A stretch of DNA of 64,000 nt from Populus alba (GCF_005239225.2 NC_133297.1:8130392-8194391), one strand, 5' to 3'; numbered from the stretch's first letter, positions 23,590 to 36,854 are shown. Notes: a model not told the origin generated them from the sequence alone. Made by a program: numbers and translations.

Positions 23590-25049
23590 TACAAAAAAAA
23601 ATATATGGTAAAGATTAATTATGCCATCCCATTTTCAGATCCAGACTCAATTTCTGCTTGAAGAAGATCACCGGAGCAACGATGTCCGAACTACTGTTGT
23701 CAAAGCTGGCAGGCGCTAAAAGGCACCATGTTTGTAAAATGCTCGAAGTGTTAGCTGCATGTCTAGGTAGAGTTGTTTTAAAAAATCAATCAATCGAGAA
23801 AATTAAATAAATGAAATTAAGAAAAGAAATAAAAACAAAAAAAAATCATTTGTTCCAATTTAATTTCAATTTCAATAAAGCTAAAATCAAGTGAAACGAT
23901 TCAATTGAAATTGAACCATAAGAAGAAGGTATAAATAGAAAGTTTTCACCTTGTCCTAATAACAACTGCCAGCCGCCCCCCACCTCCGCTTCCCCTGCTC
24001 TCCTTTTCTCATTCTCCCCCATCTCTGGTCTCTCTCTCGTTTTCTTTTCTTTATTTTTATTTTTTGTTGATAATCTTATCTTTAACTTACATTACAAAAC
24101 CCAAAATATGTGAGAAAATCACTGTATATATACCTTAATTTGTTGTGGATTGTAGTAATAAAATTACAATTTTTTCCCTAATAAAAAAATTAGATGACTG
24201 GCATTAAGATGTTAAAAGATATTTTTACAAGGTTAATTTGTCATTTTTATTTTTTAAAGGGGCAACATTGTCATTTTTAATTTTTATAAAGTTAAACTGC
24301 TATATTACCCTTAAAAGGTTAAAAAAATAACCTTACATCCAGGAGCTTTATAGGAATTTATTTTACTATAAATAATATAATGTTTCCATTACTTTCACTT
24401 TCAATTTTTTTAGGCTTGATTTCAAGGGCTCTATAATAATTTCATAACATATTTTTTAATTATTATCATTTAGCTTGAGGGGCATTTAGTAGTTGTCAAA
24501 ATAAAATAAAAATATAAAAAAAGTTATTGATTGTGGTGATGGTGGTCGTGCTTCCACTATTTTATTTGATTCCTCTCAAGGTTTTTGTTTTTTTAGGGGA
24601 GGTGCATGCATGATGAATTGGTATAGTTTGGTGTAATTTTTTTTTTTTCATTATTTTCTTTTTTCTCCTTCTTGGTTTTGCACATTACCCCTTGAAAAAG
24701 TCACATTAGCCCTTTAATTTCATTCTCCTTTAAATTTAGCCTTGGTTCTCTTAATTGCATTTTTATTTATTTAGGGTGATTTATAAAATTGATTTTTTTT
24801 TTTTATGATTTCATCATTTTTTTTTTCCTATCAAGTTTAATCCTTATTGTTTTAATTGCTAATTTTGTGTTAGATGTGTTTTTTAGTTTATTTTTTTTTT
24901 AATTTTATTCTTCAATATTAAATTGGTTGGATATTGATCACTTTGATTAAGCTAAAGTTTTAGATTTAACGAATTATGATTTTGAAATATTAACTCAAAT
25001 TTACAAGATTCATTTAAATATACTTTATTTTTCATGTTATTAAATTAAA

Positions 25050-25080
25050 GTTATTTATATATATATATATATATATATTA
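25050..25080. repeat. (TA)n microsatellite
   Basis: TA run of about 30 nt inside the insertion in the kinase duplicate. Confidence 0.9.
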
Positions 25081-25715
25081 TTAAATTAACCAAATTTATT
25101 TATTTTTCCTTCATGTTATTTTGTAATATTATCCTAGCGCCATCCATAAAAATTTACCTTAACCTATGCCGTTATACTCGTTGCCGATATATGTTTATTC
25201 AAGTTAATTTCTTTTCATCTTATTTTAATTCTATAATTTTTTTTCTCTTTCGGCCTTAAATACTTGGTTCATTATAATGGAATTTTCTAATTTATTTTAG
25301 TATAAGTTTCTTGGTTTTATCAATATCTTATATTTTAAATCACAAGTTTTATAAGTTAATCACGGTTGGTTTGAGTTAATCCAATATATCAATATCTCAA
25401 TAATTTTTTTACAAAAATATATCATCCAACATGATATTTTTCTTTCTACTATTTTTATAATTTTCTAAGGTAAAAAAAAAATATATTTAACCCATTGTGT
25501 ATCATGGCGCGTGTAAAAAAAGAAGAAGAAAAAGTCAGCAACTACACAAATGGCTACTTCAAGTTAGCCAGTCAATCATATCCACACCGTCTATCTTGTC
25601 CTTACACGTACTGCAAGATTCATTTTCCATCCCATCGGAACACATGCCTTCTTTGTCGTTCATATGAACAGATACATCTGTCTACCATTTTACATCATAC
25701 TTGGCCGTGCATAAG

Positions 25716-25922
25716 AGCGTGTTTCACAATATGATAGCGGTTGCTTTTTAAATAATTTTTCTTGCTAAAATACATGTCAATGATATTTTTTTATTTTTTA
25801 AAAATTAATTTTGATATCAGCACATCAAAATGATCTAAAAAGTACAAATCGTATTAAATTTTAGTAAAACTTTTGAATTTTTTGGAAATACGATTTTCAA
25901 CCGCACTGCGTTCCCGAACGCT
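25716..25922. mobile_element. hAT-like MITE with imperfect terminal inverted repeats
   Basis: The left end AGCGTGTTTCAC..., with TAGCGGTTGC inside, is mirrored by the right end, whose complement reads AGCGTTCGGGAACGCAGTGC and then GGTTG. The interior is AT-rich with the shared core (TGATATCAGCACATCAAAATGA split over two motifs). No coding capacity. It is the best-preserved copy of the family noted at 14426. Assignment to hAT rests on the look of the ends only; an 8-bp target duplication is not clear. Confidence 0.6.
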
Positions 25923-28900
25923 ACCATCCTGTAGGCAGATTATACATCAAAGTCACGACAACTTCCCTCGCAAATTGTTGATGCACTTTTAGTGACCAGA
26001 CAAGAATCACTATGCCAAGCCAACAAACCTTCCAATGCCATCTTCACTTTCTACATTTCTATTGTCCACTATAGCTTTGTGTAGCTTTAACAATACATCA
26101 AGAAACAATAAGTTTTGGCTTCAGGCAACAGGCAAGGATCTAGCCAAGTCCTTTATATATATATATATATATTTCTTCAATTCTTTTCCTGTATTCAAAA
26201 TATCTTATAAGAATATAATATTTTTAATCAAACCCGATCAATTACATACTAGATCAACATGGTATGATGAATTTTTAATTTGATTAATATTTTTTGTCGC
26301 AGCTTTGTTTTTTTAGCGTTGTTCGTTGAAAAATTAAACTTTTTAAGCAAGTGTTTCAGAGTTTGAAGGCTATAGTGATATTGGGTTTTATAATATTCAA
26401 ATAAAAAACCTACTCGTACCAAATTAAATTAGTTCGATTTGAGTTGGTTTTTAGTTTGATTAATATTAATTTTTTTGGAAATTAAAAATCTTGGCTCTTA
26501 ATATTGTGAGGTTTGGAATAAACTAAGCTGTTTGAAAAAAGAATAAATTGAATTTTCAAAAACAATAAACATGACGGAAAAGAAAAGCAGTTGTAAGGTT
26601 TAAAATTAAAATTTTAGAAATAACAAACACAACAAGAAAAAAAAAATTCAATCAATTGGTGTGGAGAACGACAAGCTAACAGATCAACTCCCTGAAAAGC
26701 ACATGTAAGCAACCAGAACCCATAAAAAAAGAAAACAACGGAAAACACCCTTAAATCAGGCAGATAGATAGAATATCAATGCTCCAAAATCTCTCTTTTT
26801 GGCGTTCCTTCTCCTTTTTATCCACGGCTCTTGGATTTAACCATTTCCCCTAACTGGAAGCTTAAGTGTACGAGAAGAATTAAAAATTCTCCCCTTCTCT
26901 TCTATACCCCAAATTGAAGTCATCATGAAAGAATGGCTTCCGATATTTCGACACTCGTAGTGATGATAATATCAGAGGCATACCACAAATCAAGGAATTC
27001 CAGTAGCTGAAAATACATGAAAGTATCTTTAATTACACACAAACACAGGTCTCATGGTATTTATTACCTTTTGAGTTGGGAATTCAGAAATATTACAATA
27101 AATAAATAAATAAATAAATAAATAAAAACCCTGCTACATGGAAAGAAAATGTAAAAAGAAAAAAAAAGCAATTGAATCTGGTCAAGGTGATTTTGGAGTA
27201 AAAAATGACTAAATTCGAGAATCACTAGGATGGCCAAATCTGGTAAAGGGACTAATTAATCAATTGAATAAATAAACAGTTAATTTATTTTATAGAATAC
27301 ACTGATTGAGTTATAGTTCACTCGATCTTCCCCATCCCGGTAATGGATTTTGTCACGCCATTTAAAGGTTTTTGGTTGGTGTATGTGACGAATAGAGGAC
27401 GCCTTGCTCCTGACAGCCCATTAAGCCCATACATGGGCGGAGTTTATTGTGGGCTTTTGGCCCTAATGCAATCGGACTGGCATCTCGTTCTAATTTGAGC
27501 ATAAAAATGTATCCACTTCGAAAATCACTAGTTTATTGGCACTGTTATGTTGCGCGTGAGGGTGCACATCAGATCAATTTTATTTTTTAAATCTAACAAA
27601 ATAAAATAAAATTGAGGTGATAGATAACTATTTAATATTATTATTAAATTCAGTTTAGTAAGTTCATCTTGATATTTTTAGATTCGACATCTTGCTTCTT
27701 TTTTGTTTAAAATTAAATTATATTAGAGTTGTTACAACGTGACCTAGTCAAATTAATCGGTCTAAAAATAATTCATTTGACCGGTTAAAAAATTATTGAA
27801 ATGAAATTGATAGGAAAAAAATATCCCAATCCAACCTCTTATGAAACTTGAGTTTTAAATCAAACTATATGAAAGTTGGTATGATATAACTCAGTTAACC
27901 TGACCAATTCAAAGATAATCTGGTCAACCAATAAAAAAAAATCTTAGGATAAAATTAAAAAAAAATTGATAAAAAAAAAACCTCTTTTAACCAAACTCAC
28001 TGCCTAGCATTGAATTAAAATTAAATTATATGAAAGTTACCTTAACACAAACCAATTAACTTGATTGATATACAATACTAATTACTCTTACAAATGTAGT
28101 AGAATTAAATGGACAAAAAACAAGGATAAAATTAAAAAGAAAAATAAAGGGAAAAAGAAGAAGAAGAGGGGGCCGAATTAAAAAACAAAAAGAGAGAATC
28201 TTCATTGTTCATATTAACAAGAAATCTCTACAATGTGCAACTCCTCATGTAATTTTTTTTTTATTTTACAAAGCAGAGAATGCGAAGGATTTAGTTTTAT
28301 TACTTCGGTCACTTTTTTTCTCTCAAAGTAACATGATATCTCGAATGTATTTTTTGTTTTTGGTTTTCTCTTTCGATCTGTAAAAATATAAATACATCTA
28401 TGTATTTGTTATACTGAATATAATTTCAAGATATTTTTGTTAAATACGCCATGGCTAACTTGATGGGTCTGGGATTTGATGGCTAAATTGGGCTAAGATA
28501 TTTTATAATTTGATAGATTATTTATAGATTAAAAAATTGTATGACTTGAAATTAAAAAATGCTATAAAGGGTTAACCTAATGGAATCAATAAAAAAAAGA
28601 GACCAACTTTCCTAGCCGAATTTAGTTAGAGTTCACGTGTGGGCCTTCATTTCTTTTTCATTGCACCTGGGGTGGACAATCCAATTTTTTTTTGGAAAAT
28701 AATCAGATGATGTGTTGTCTGTAATTGCTTAGACAACGACCAAAAAATCAAGGCTTAAGGTTGTTTGACCCAAAAACCTGTTTTTCAACCCTTCTTTTTT
28801 TTACCTAAAACACCTAAAAAGCACTTTAACAATTGTGATAAACCTATCTATGGCCTCATAAAACCCAAAGAATCGTTCACAAAACCGAAATCAACTTGAA

Positions 28901-30889
28901 ATAAAAAATCAAACGGTGCTTAGATTTGCTTTTTCATGAAATTTAAAGGTAAAAAAACATCTAATATGAACTCCTCTTATTAAATGGAGTCATTTCACAC
29001 AAATAATGACCATTTTGGTAGCCTAAATTAATGTTAATGATATTTTTCTCTCTCTAACACTGAAATCCGGTGACCTCTCTCTCTTCTCCTTTAATCAAAA
29101 ACTAAAAAATAACAAAAATAAACTTTTGTATCAAAATTAAATTGAAAAATATTGAGGTATTGCATAATTATTAAAGTTCGAATACCAAAGTGTATATTTT
29201 CCAAAACTTTTAGCATTCCTTTCATGTTTAGTGTCCTTTTTTTTATGGTTCCTCTTCTTTCAATTTCACTCTTGACTAAGAAATCAACAACAATTGACCT
29301 TAAATTATGATGAAATCACACAAAATATAATTTCGAGGACCAAAATAAATTTTTTAAAAATACACAATGACATCTACAGTAAATTGTAAGAAGATACAAA
29401 GTACCGGCTCCACAGTGAAATAATCACGCGTTTTAGATTACAAGTCATTGGAAATCAGGATATGAGTTGGTATCCCCGATTCCCCGTACTCGCTGATTTT
29501 GTACCCATTCACCAGACTTTTGAGTGAGAACAACAGAGAAAACAAAATCCAGCAATTTATTTTAAACGTTTATAAATCAGAATGACTAGTCTCTTGCTTG
29601 CACGTATTAGCAATTTATATATGTGTGTGTGTGTGAGAGTGTGTCCAAAGGAGAAATACAACAACTTCCAAATTAGAGAAGTGGCACTATTATATCAATT
29701 AAGGACAGAATGGGTACAGGTTACAATATTGAATCGTGGTCCAGTACATGCTGGCTTTTCTTTCAACTTGTTGATCGGTGAGCTTGAGGCCCTCTACGGT
29801 GAGAAAAGTTAGTTTTTTTTTTTTTTTAAATATTCTTAACTTAGTTTGTATATCAAGTGAGATTAAGTTATTTCCTGAACAAAGATAATATTAAAATTTG
29901 AATAAAAAAAATAAAAAAAAATCTTTCATCATTAACCCACCAGGAAAACTACCTAAACTAACAATAAAAATAGAAATTATATATTGATCCGCAACGTCTC
30001 AGTATTTTTCATTTTTTTTGTTTTGTTTAAATACTAGCATGTTGCTTGTGTTACGCCGCTGCAGGATAAAACAAATTCAACATAAGAAAATAATAATGAA
30101 TATATTGATTCCAACTAAAAATTAAATTAAAAAGTTAATATAAAAAAACATAGATCTAATTTAAAATTTTTTATTGTATTGATAATGATAATTAATAATA
30201 TTGTAATTACATCACGTCATCAATTACAATATATGTCAAGAATATCTTGAAGTTTGGTGAGATCGCAGCGTAACGTTTTCAAGGTTGTTTTTGTAAAAGC
30301 ATTAATTAAAGATTGAAATTAGAGAGGATTTCCATCTGCCAAACAGTAAAATTTCTAGATTTTTCAATGGGATTTGTATGATTATCCTGGAGGAAAAATA
30401 AAAACATTATCATTCGCTTACCTGACTTCTATAAGAATTAGAAACTTGAAGTCGGCAGTAAACGCATAAATTTAATTAATTAAGTGATTCAGAAATATAC
30501 AGGCACAGTATTGCGGTCAACACCAACTTTTTTTAACATAAAAAAAATATTTAGACAACATTATTGTTTTATAAAGAATAAAAAAAATATAAAATTTAGT
30601 TCATTAACTTGACTAGATTTAATAAATTCAGTTGATTTAATAATATAATTAAAAAATAACAATAATAAATAAAGCAAACTAAACAAAAAAAATCAAATAA
30701 AAAAATAAATACTTATCAATATCATGAAAAAAAGATCCTCTTGGTATTCTTAAGAGGTGTCCCTATTCCTTTTTTATAACAAAACATAAATTAAATGATA
30801 ACATGATAACGATATGGATAGAAAAATGAAAAAAAAAAATCCAAATTTATACTTCCAGCAAGACAAATATTAAAGAACAAGGTTGAAAT

Positions 30890-31670
30890 AAATAAAATTT
30901 AGATAAGGACAAAAACACTTGACCCGAGACCACACGACTTAGCTTGTCAAATCTCCGTGACCTAGTCATGAGACCAAGATAACTTTATAGAAAGCAAATG
31001 GAATAAAACTACAGAACTTGATTTTCAAACCAACACAATATTGAAGGAATGAAAGGCGAAATTGAAAAAATTTCAATTAAAAAAAAAGATCTGGGTTAAC
31101 TTGAGTTAACCTGCCAAACCTACAAACTGAGACATGAGATCAGGATAACCCCATAAAAAAAAGTGAAAAAAACCATGAAACTTAATTCCCAACCAATTAA
31201 ATGTTGAAGAATAAAATTAAAAAAAATTAATTTAAAAAAAAGACCAAAGTCAACCCAAACTAATCTTCAAAACCAGTATAACTCAGGTTATTAGGCTAAG
31301 AATAACCCTATAAAAGGCAAACTTGAAAAAATCACGAGGCTAAATTTCTAATCAATAAAAAGTTGAGGAATAAAATAAAAAAATAAAAAAGGATTTAAAA
31401 CAAAACAAATAGCAATCAAAAGAATGATGATCAAATTTGATGTAAAAAAATAAAATAAAATTCTAAAAGATGAAATTAAAAAAAAAAACTCAATTAAGAA
31501 AATGATAAAAATAAACAAATAGCAACAAAAAGAATGAGGACCAAACTTGATATAAAAATTAAATGAAACCAAATGTTGAGAGACAATTGAAAAAAAATAT
31601 TAATAAAAAAAGAATTCAAAATAAAATAAATAACAATAAAAAAAAAATGAGATTCAAACTTGACACATTA
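30890..31670. repeat. Degenerate AT-rich repeat array
   Basis: Similar phrases recur at intervals: GAGACATGAGATCAGGATAAC then a later variant GGCTAAGAATAACCCTATAAA. CAAAAGAATGATGATCAAA and AAAAAGAATGAGGACCAAAC lie about 110 bp apart, each followed by TTGAT. The pattern is a diverged array or nested old copies of one family; a relative in opposite orientation lies at 16.1-16.9 kb. Confidence 0.5.
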
Positions 31671-31909
31671 ACAAAATATCATGACAACTTTTAATTTTGA
31701 CAAGCTAACATGAATCTCAAGATAGGAAGAAAAAAAGGAGGAAGGATAAGATAAAAAAGACCGCTAGAGTCCACCACCACATCTCCACCAACACGTCAAA
31801 TCAATAGGAAGCTCGTGACCTGCTGCTTCCAACACTATTACAGATATCAGTGTTTGGCCACCAGAAAAAATCACACACGCTATTAGAATGTGACGGGCTC
31901 TCCCCACCT

Positions 31910-32480
31910 ATTTCTAGCCAAATTACCATATGTATTTACCTTGATCCCCATAACTGTTTTAACTTTGATTTTGATTGTATAACACCTAATTGTTTTAAAT
32001 CAACCAATTTTTATTTTATTTTGCAAAATCGAGCTTCAACCAAGCATTGAAAATTCCCTTAATATTGCAAGATCTTCATATCAAGACAACCAAAATAAAT
32101 TACCAAGTTAAATCACAAATAAAACAAATGTGAAGGAATTAACTTGGAAAAAAAGTTGAGGGACCAAAATTAAAAAGGAGACATGAACTTTCCCATAACC
32201 ATGCAAATCAGTTCATGATGTTGGTAAAAAAAGGGATCAAACATTTCATTAAGCTTCACATTTGGACCTTGAAGCTCTAATTATTTTAAATAAATGAAGT
32301 TGATTTTTATTTCACCAAACCGAGCATTAACTTAGTGATGAAACATTTCTTTGACAACTCAAGATTCATATAAACATGCATGAAAATAAATCACTGAGAC
32401 CAATTGCAAATCAAAATAATATCAAAGAACCAAATAAAAAGAAAGAAAAAAATAAGGGACCAAGATGTTAAAAATCTTAG
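31910..32480. repeat. Diverged tandem dimer, unit about 291 bp
   Basis: TAATTGTTTTAAATCAAC at 31987 and TAATTATTTTAAATAAAT at 32278 start two parallel stretches. Each continues with TTTTTATTT, then CGAGC, an AAGCATTGAAA/TAGTGATGAAA motif and AGGGACCAA. Spacing is 291 bp; identity is moderate. Confidence 0.6.
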
Positions 32481-33678
32481 GAAGAAGAAGAAAAAGAAGA
32501 AAAAGAGGGAGGGAACCCCTTCTTTTGTGCTTTTTAGGTTCGTGTTAATATAAAAAACCACTTCAACCTTGGAGCTTGAATTAAAAAGAGCACTTCTAAA
32601 GTTTATGAGTCATTCAGTACAGTTTGTTACTGGATGCGTCCTCATTAATTTGAATTTAATTTTAACTTATGTATTTTTTAAATAAATATGATCATGGATT
32701 AATTTTAAATATATATACTTGTAATTTTAACATTGTTTTCTCAATAAATTAGGAGCAGATTTAGGAGTAATACATATTATTTTTTTGATAAGAAACGAGA
32801 GAATATATATATTATATGAAAAATGAGTGATATATCAATCATAAGCTAATAAATTTCAGAAGAATCTCTCAAGCAAATAATTAAAATCACCGGAAAATAA
32901 TAAATATAGAAAAGATATAAACGAGTTTAGTTAAGAATATAAGAATATAAATATAAAATAAATTCATTTTTCTGAATAGTCTTGAAATGAATATCAGGAG
33001 ACATGTTTTTGTTGTTGTTTCGAGTGTGTTATTTATTATTTCAAAGCTGCAATGAAACACTACATAATAGATTTTTGAAAAGGCTTTTATTCTCTTGTTG
33101 GGTGGAGGCTAGCGAAAAGAGCATAGATGTCCTATCATAGACCCTAAAATATTTTATTAAAGAAAGGGATTGGTCTTCCCTACCATTGAATCGCATCAAA
33201 TACCCTTCCAGATTTGATTCTCTGGCCTTGGTTTTCAAGAAAGAGATGTGATGAGCTTCACTTTCAATTCATCTACAAATTAGAATTATTGTATATACCC
33301 CAATTTCGATCAAGATGTAACCCCTTGCCCACACGGTCCGACCCCACCCACCTAACTTGATTAATCAGTCGCTAATGTTGAGCTCTCCCTGTAAACGTTA
33401 CAGTCTCTTTGGCCCGATATATGCAGCAGTATATATATTCTGTAACTTGGGGAAAGTGACGACGAATCATAGAAATGGAAGCTCCACTAAGTCGTCGCTA
33501 ACGACCAATATTTTGCCTCGAGACCACAGTCACCTGATGCAATTCTGACTTGCATTTGTCGGCATATCCTAATCGGAATTTGGTTTCACATTAATTCTTT
33601 ATATGATAGGTCATGTTTCCCATGGCGTGGAAATAGATTGATGCATGATCGAATGTAAAAAGGTTATTGCTTAGGTTC

Positions 33679-33709
<31 letters not shown>

Positions 33710-35397
33710 CCCCTCTCGAGTAGACAGATCCGAAAACAAGCTTATCAATTATAATCCGGGGTTGACTTCTGTAAAGAATAAAAAGACGAAAGAAAATCGT
33801 GCGCAAGTGTATGATTATGATTAACCTTCAGCAATGAGATTATGTCTTACGCAACTAGATGTGTTGGCTTCTTGTTTTTGGTGAGAGCTCTTATCGCTAA
33901 AGTTAGCAGGGAAGATAGATACCCATCTGATCATCTCTCCGGACGAACATCAAGCAGCTGCTACTCTGAGTATATGTTGATTTATTGCGCTTCTCTATCC
34001 CTCTTCTCGTCGTCGACGGAGCATCGGCAGGCGTCTCCTCATGGCAGAAACGAGGTGTTACAGCACGTATTTGTTATAGAAAGTCCCCCCCCCCCCTCTT
34101 AAAGCTAGGAGGGGGCATGGTGGCCGTCGACTAATTAATTATTATTATTATTATTTTGGTGAAAGGGTTGAGATTTCATTAATGTAAAGAGAATTTCACG
34201 AATTTGTATGTCAAAATGGTCCCACATTTAACTTATCATTCTATACTCTTGTCACGAAAAAGATACTCAATTATTCCGTTGATCAAGAGCCGGCTAATTA
34301 TCGTGTTACGTATGACATGGAGTTTTTCTCCAGTCTGTCTTCTCTTGGCACCAAACTTGTTTTATTTTAATATGACATCACGGAACCATTATCGTCAACT
34401 CTCAGTATCCAATTTCACACCTGGTTAATTGTCAGCAACAGCTGCAATATTGCTGCTGACATGGGATATATATCAAGTAGTATATATAGTTGTAAAAAAC
34501 TAAAATTAAAGAGGTTTTTTACTGTTTATGCACAGAAAGTGCATGGAAATGACATCGTTTATTAAACCTTTAATTTAAGAATGTTAATTTCAATCCTTCT
34601 ATATAAAAAGCCAAATGTTCAAATAAGCCATCTTTGCTCACATGGAGAGAGGGAGCTGGTTGGAGAACTAGAGAAGGAAAGCGAAAATCATAGGAACACT
34701 GTTTTTTGTTTTTTGTTTGGAGAATGGATCGATTTTAACCTTCATCGTATAAATATAAATATAAGACTTCTTAAGTCTATTTTAGTTGATTAAGGTGAGT
34801 ATTTGACTGAGGATTACACGGAGGATGATGAGGCTCTAGAATAAAGGAATACAATCTAAACAATATTTTATAAAAGATTAAATTTTTTTTTTTTAAATTT
34901 TTTTTTTTTTAAATCATTTTGATTTGTTGATTTAAATTTTTTTTTTTTTAAATATTATTTGATCCATGTAATATCATGAAAAAAAGGAGATGCACCACAA
35001 ACAAACCGACAAACCATGTGACTCAACTCAAAAATAATTACCCACATGACCATCTTGATCATTTGTTTTTTCTTTTTGGGATAAAATCTTGATCATGTTA
35101 GAGGAGAATAAAAGGCTAGAATTATTAATGCAGTTAGAAAGATATTATCATACCACAGTCACAGTTGGCTAGCTAGGTTTCTAGAAAAACAAATTAAAAA
35201 ATGGTGGACATCTTGATTAAGTAAAGATAATGGTTGACAGTGTCATCGCATCTAAGAACCCTTCACTCTTATTTATTTATTAATATTACTACATGCTGTC
35301 CATTACTTGCATTATTACCACACATATAAAACTGCTGCCATCATAAAACTATTCTGACTTTAAGAACTATAGAATGATTATTTGTAGGGTAATTCTG

Positions 35398-36854
35398 TTA
35401 TGCACCCGTGTCTGACAAGTGGCATAGTGTGTCGGGGGAAGACCTAGTGGTAAAATTCCAGAGGTCTATCTCGTTGTTATAATCTTGAGTCCCATGATAA
35501 GATCTGTTTGATGGTAACGGAAATGATGATCGTAAGGCTGGCAATCGGAGATCATGGTGGAGATCAGTAGGGGTGCAATAAGTCATGGTTGGGTCAATGC
35601 AGGGTGATTGCCTAGAGGTTTCAGTCTGGCCATTAAGCTGATAAGCAAGTAGACGATCAAGGGTTGCCCAGTTGTCAAGGCCAGGGTCCAAGGGGCAACT
35701 TATCTGGTTAGTTATTGAACCTTCACTGTCTGTGATCATGGGTTGGTAGCAGTTTTGGCTACTGATAGAGTTTGGACTCTCTAGGCTTGGAAGCTTCATG
35801 AATCCATCATGGTGGACATAGTTGATTGCTGTGTCAACAGGCCTGAGATATCTAGCACCATTGTCTGCCACCTTTTCTTCTTTGCAAGTCCTTCCCATAT
35901 AATGAAATGTTTGGTCGATAGTGTCTTCATCGCAAGAAATTAACATCTGGTTCCTGGTATCTGCACTGAAGGATGGTGAACTAAAAGGTTTGTCCGGGGT
36001 TTTGTTGAGGTTTTTCTTCTTGAAGATACGGCAAACCACCCATCCCTCTTCCTGCGCCGCCTCCTCTTCCATAACATTGGAGACCTAGACATTAAAAAAA
36101 ATAATGATCACAAATAGAATGCAAACATGATCAATGACTCGCTAATAACAACTTGACTACAAAACCAGTATATATTAGTAGATATCAAGGTTAAACCTGC
36201 TTACATTGGTATGATCACCGGCGCTATCGTCCAGCCTATATTCATGCATAATCCAATCGGATTTTTGTCCATGTGGGGCTCGGCCTTTGTAGAAGACAAG
36301 AGTCTTTCTCATTCCAATCCGCTTGCCGGTGCTGTGTATCACCTTGTCACGGCCAGTAGCCTTCCAGAACCCAGCTGCAGTTGCCCGATTGGTGCGCGTA
36401 CCAGTTGGATATTTCTTGTCCTTGTGGCTAAAGAAGTACCAATCATTTTGTGGGGTGGTTCCTATTTTGCATCTCTCTGCAAGAAACCGATCGATCGAAT
36501 CCACATTAACATAACTTCGGAACACATCAAATATCATTAATTTGAAGAGGATGTAAGAATATATAGATGGAACTTGAAGAGGATAAAGTTATAATCAAGT
36601 TTCTCTCACGATCTAGAAAGAAATCATAAGGAATACTATAGAAGCACACACACTAGATATAATTAAGCACCTTGTATATCCCACGGTTCAAGCTTATTAA
36701 GATCAACATCTCGGATCACGTCTAGGTCAATCTTCTCAAACGAGACCTTCTTCCTCAAGTAGAAATGCAAAAGCTCTTCTTCTGTGGGGTGAAATCGAAA
36801 TCCAGGAGGGACCTGGGATTGACCATTAACAGATATACTCATGTTTTCTGTCAT
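35398..36854 (-). CDS. NST1: NAC transcription factor, NST1/SND1 (wood-associated) clade
   Basis: Three exons, 36854-36671, 36476-36205 and 36084-35398, join to 380 aa. The NAC domain occupies residues 15-175 with all five subdomains: [78 protein letters not shown] and, after the last intron, [14 protein letters not shown]. The introns sit where NST-type genes have them. The C-terminal part carries the LP motif KLPSLESP (249-256) and the WQ motif [17 protein letters not shown] (288-304) typical of VND/NST activators, and ends [18 protein letters not shown]. The [11 protein letters not shown]-terminus is close to Arabidopsis NST1. Members switch on secondary-wall cellulose, xylan and lignin programmes in fibres and vessels, acting in the nucleus. 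A second Met (residue 5) could also be the start. Exact orthology within the poplar WND/VNS group cannot be set by eye. Confidence 0.94.

Larger units (their letters stand above)
23692..26648. mobile_element. About 2.96-kb insertion/replacement inside the kinase duplicate
   Basis: In the parent locus the flanking homologies are only about 85 bp apart (about 22003-22087); here they are separated by about 2.96 kb. The inserted DNA has no ORF with recognisable transposase or reverse transcriptase. It is AT-rich and contains a MITE (25716-25922) and a TA microsatellite (25050-25080). I could not see clear terminal repeats or a target duplication, so it may be several nested insertions rather than one element. 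Confidence 0.5.
23590..27510 (-). pseudogene. Broken partial duplicate of the UMP-CMP kinase locus
   Basis: Segments of the kinase locus recur here in the same order and orientation. 23595-23690 matches exon 3 and its donor-side flank (21900-22000; shared TTTCTGCTTGAAGAAGATCA). 26650-26890 matches intron 2 (22080-22260; shared GGATTTAACCATTTCCCC). 26960-27090 matches intron 1 and exon 1 (22660-22815; shared CTTTTGAGTTGGGAATTCAG with one change). 27300-27500 matches the upstream flank (23400-23585). Exon 2 and half of exon 3 are missing, the start codon is lost (TATTAC in place of the CAT-containing motif), and about 2.96 kb of unrelated DNA interrupts exon 3. Exons 4-7 are absent because the duplicated unit began in intron 3. 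It cannot encode a kinase. Confidence 0.85.
27511..35397. other. Long gene-free repeat-rich region
   Basis: No supported gene in about 7.9 kb. It contains AT-rich degenerate repeats (30.6-31.7 kb and 31.9-32.5 kb listed separately), short GT/GA runs near 29630, and mixed-composition DNA at 33.2-34.1 kb without a convincing ORF. The part nearest 35397 is probably the 3' UTR of the NAC gene. Confidence 0.5.

Noticed and set aside
33842..34102. 86-aa ORF with a hydrophobic start (MSYATRCVGFLFLV), suggestive of a secreted peptide
   Set aside because: No conserved peptide-hormone motif at the C-terminus (no CLE, CEP, RGF or PSK signature), and it ends in a poly-C run. Likely chance.
36211..36540. 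109-aa plus-strand ORF opposite NAC exon 2
   Set aside because: Antisense shadow of the highly conserved NAC coding sequence.
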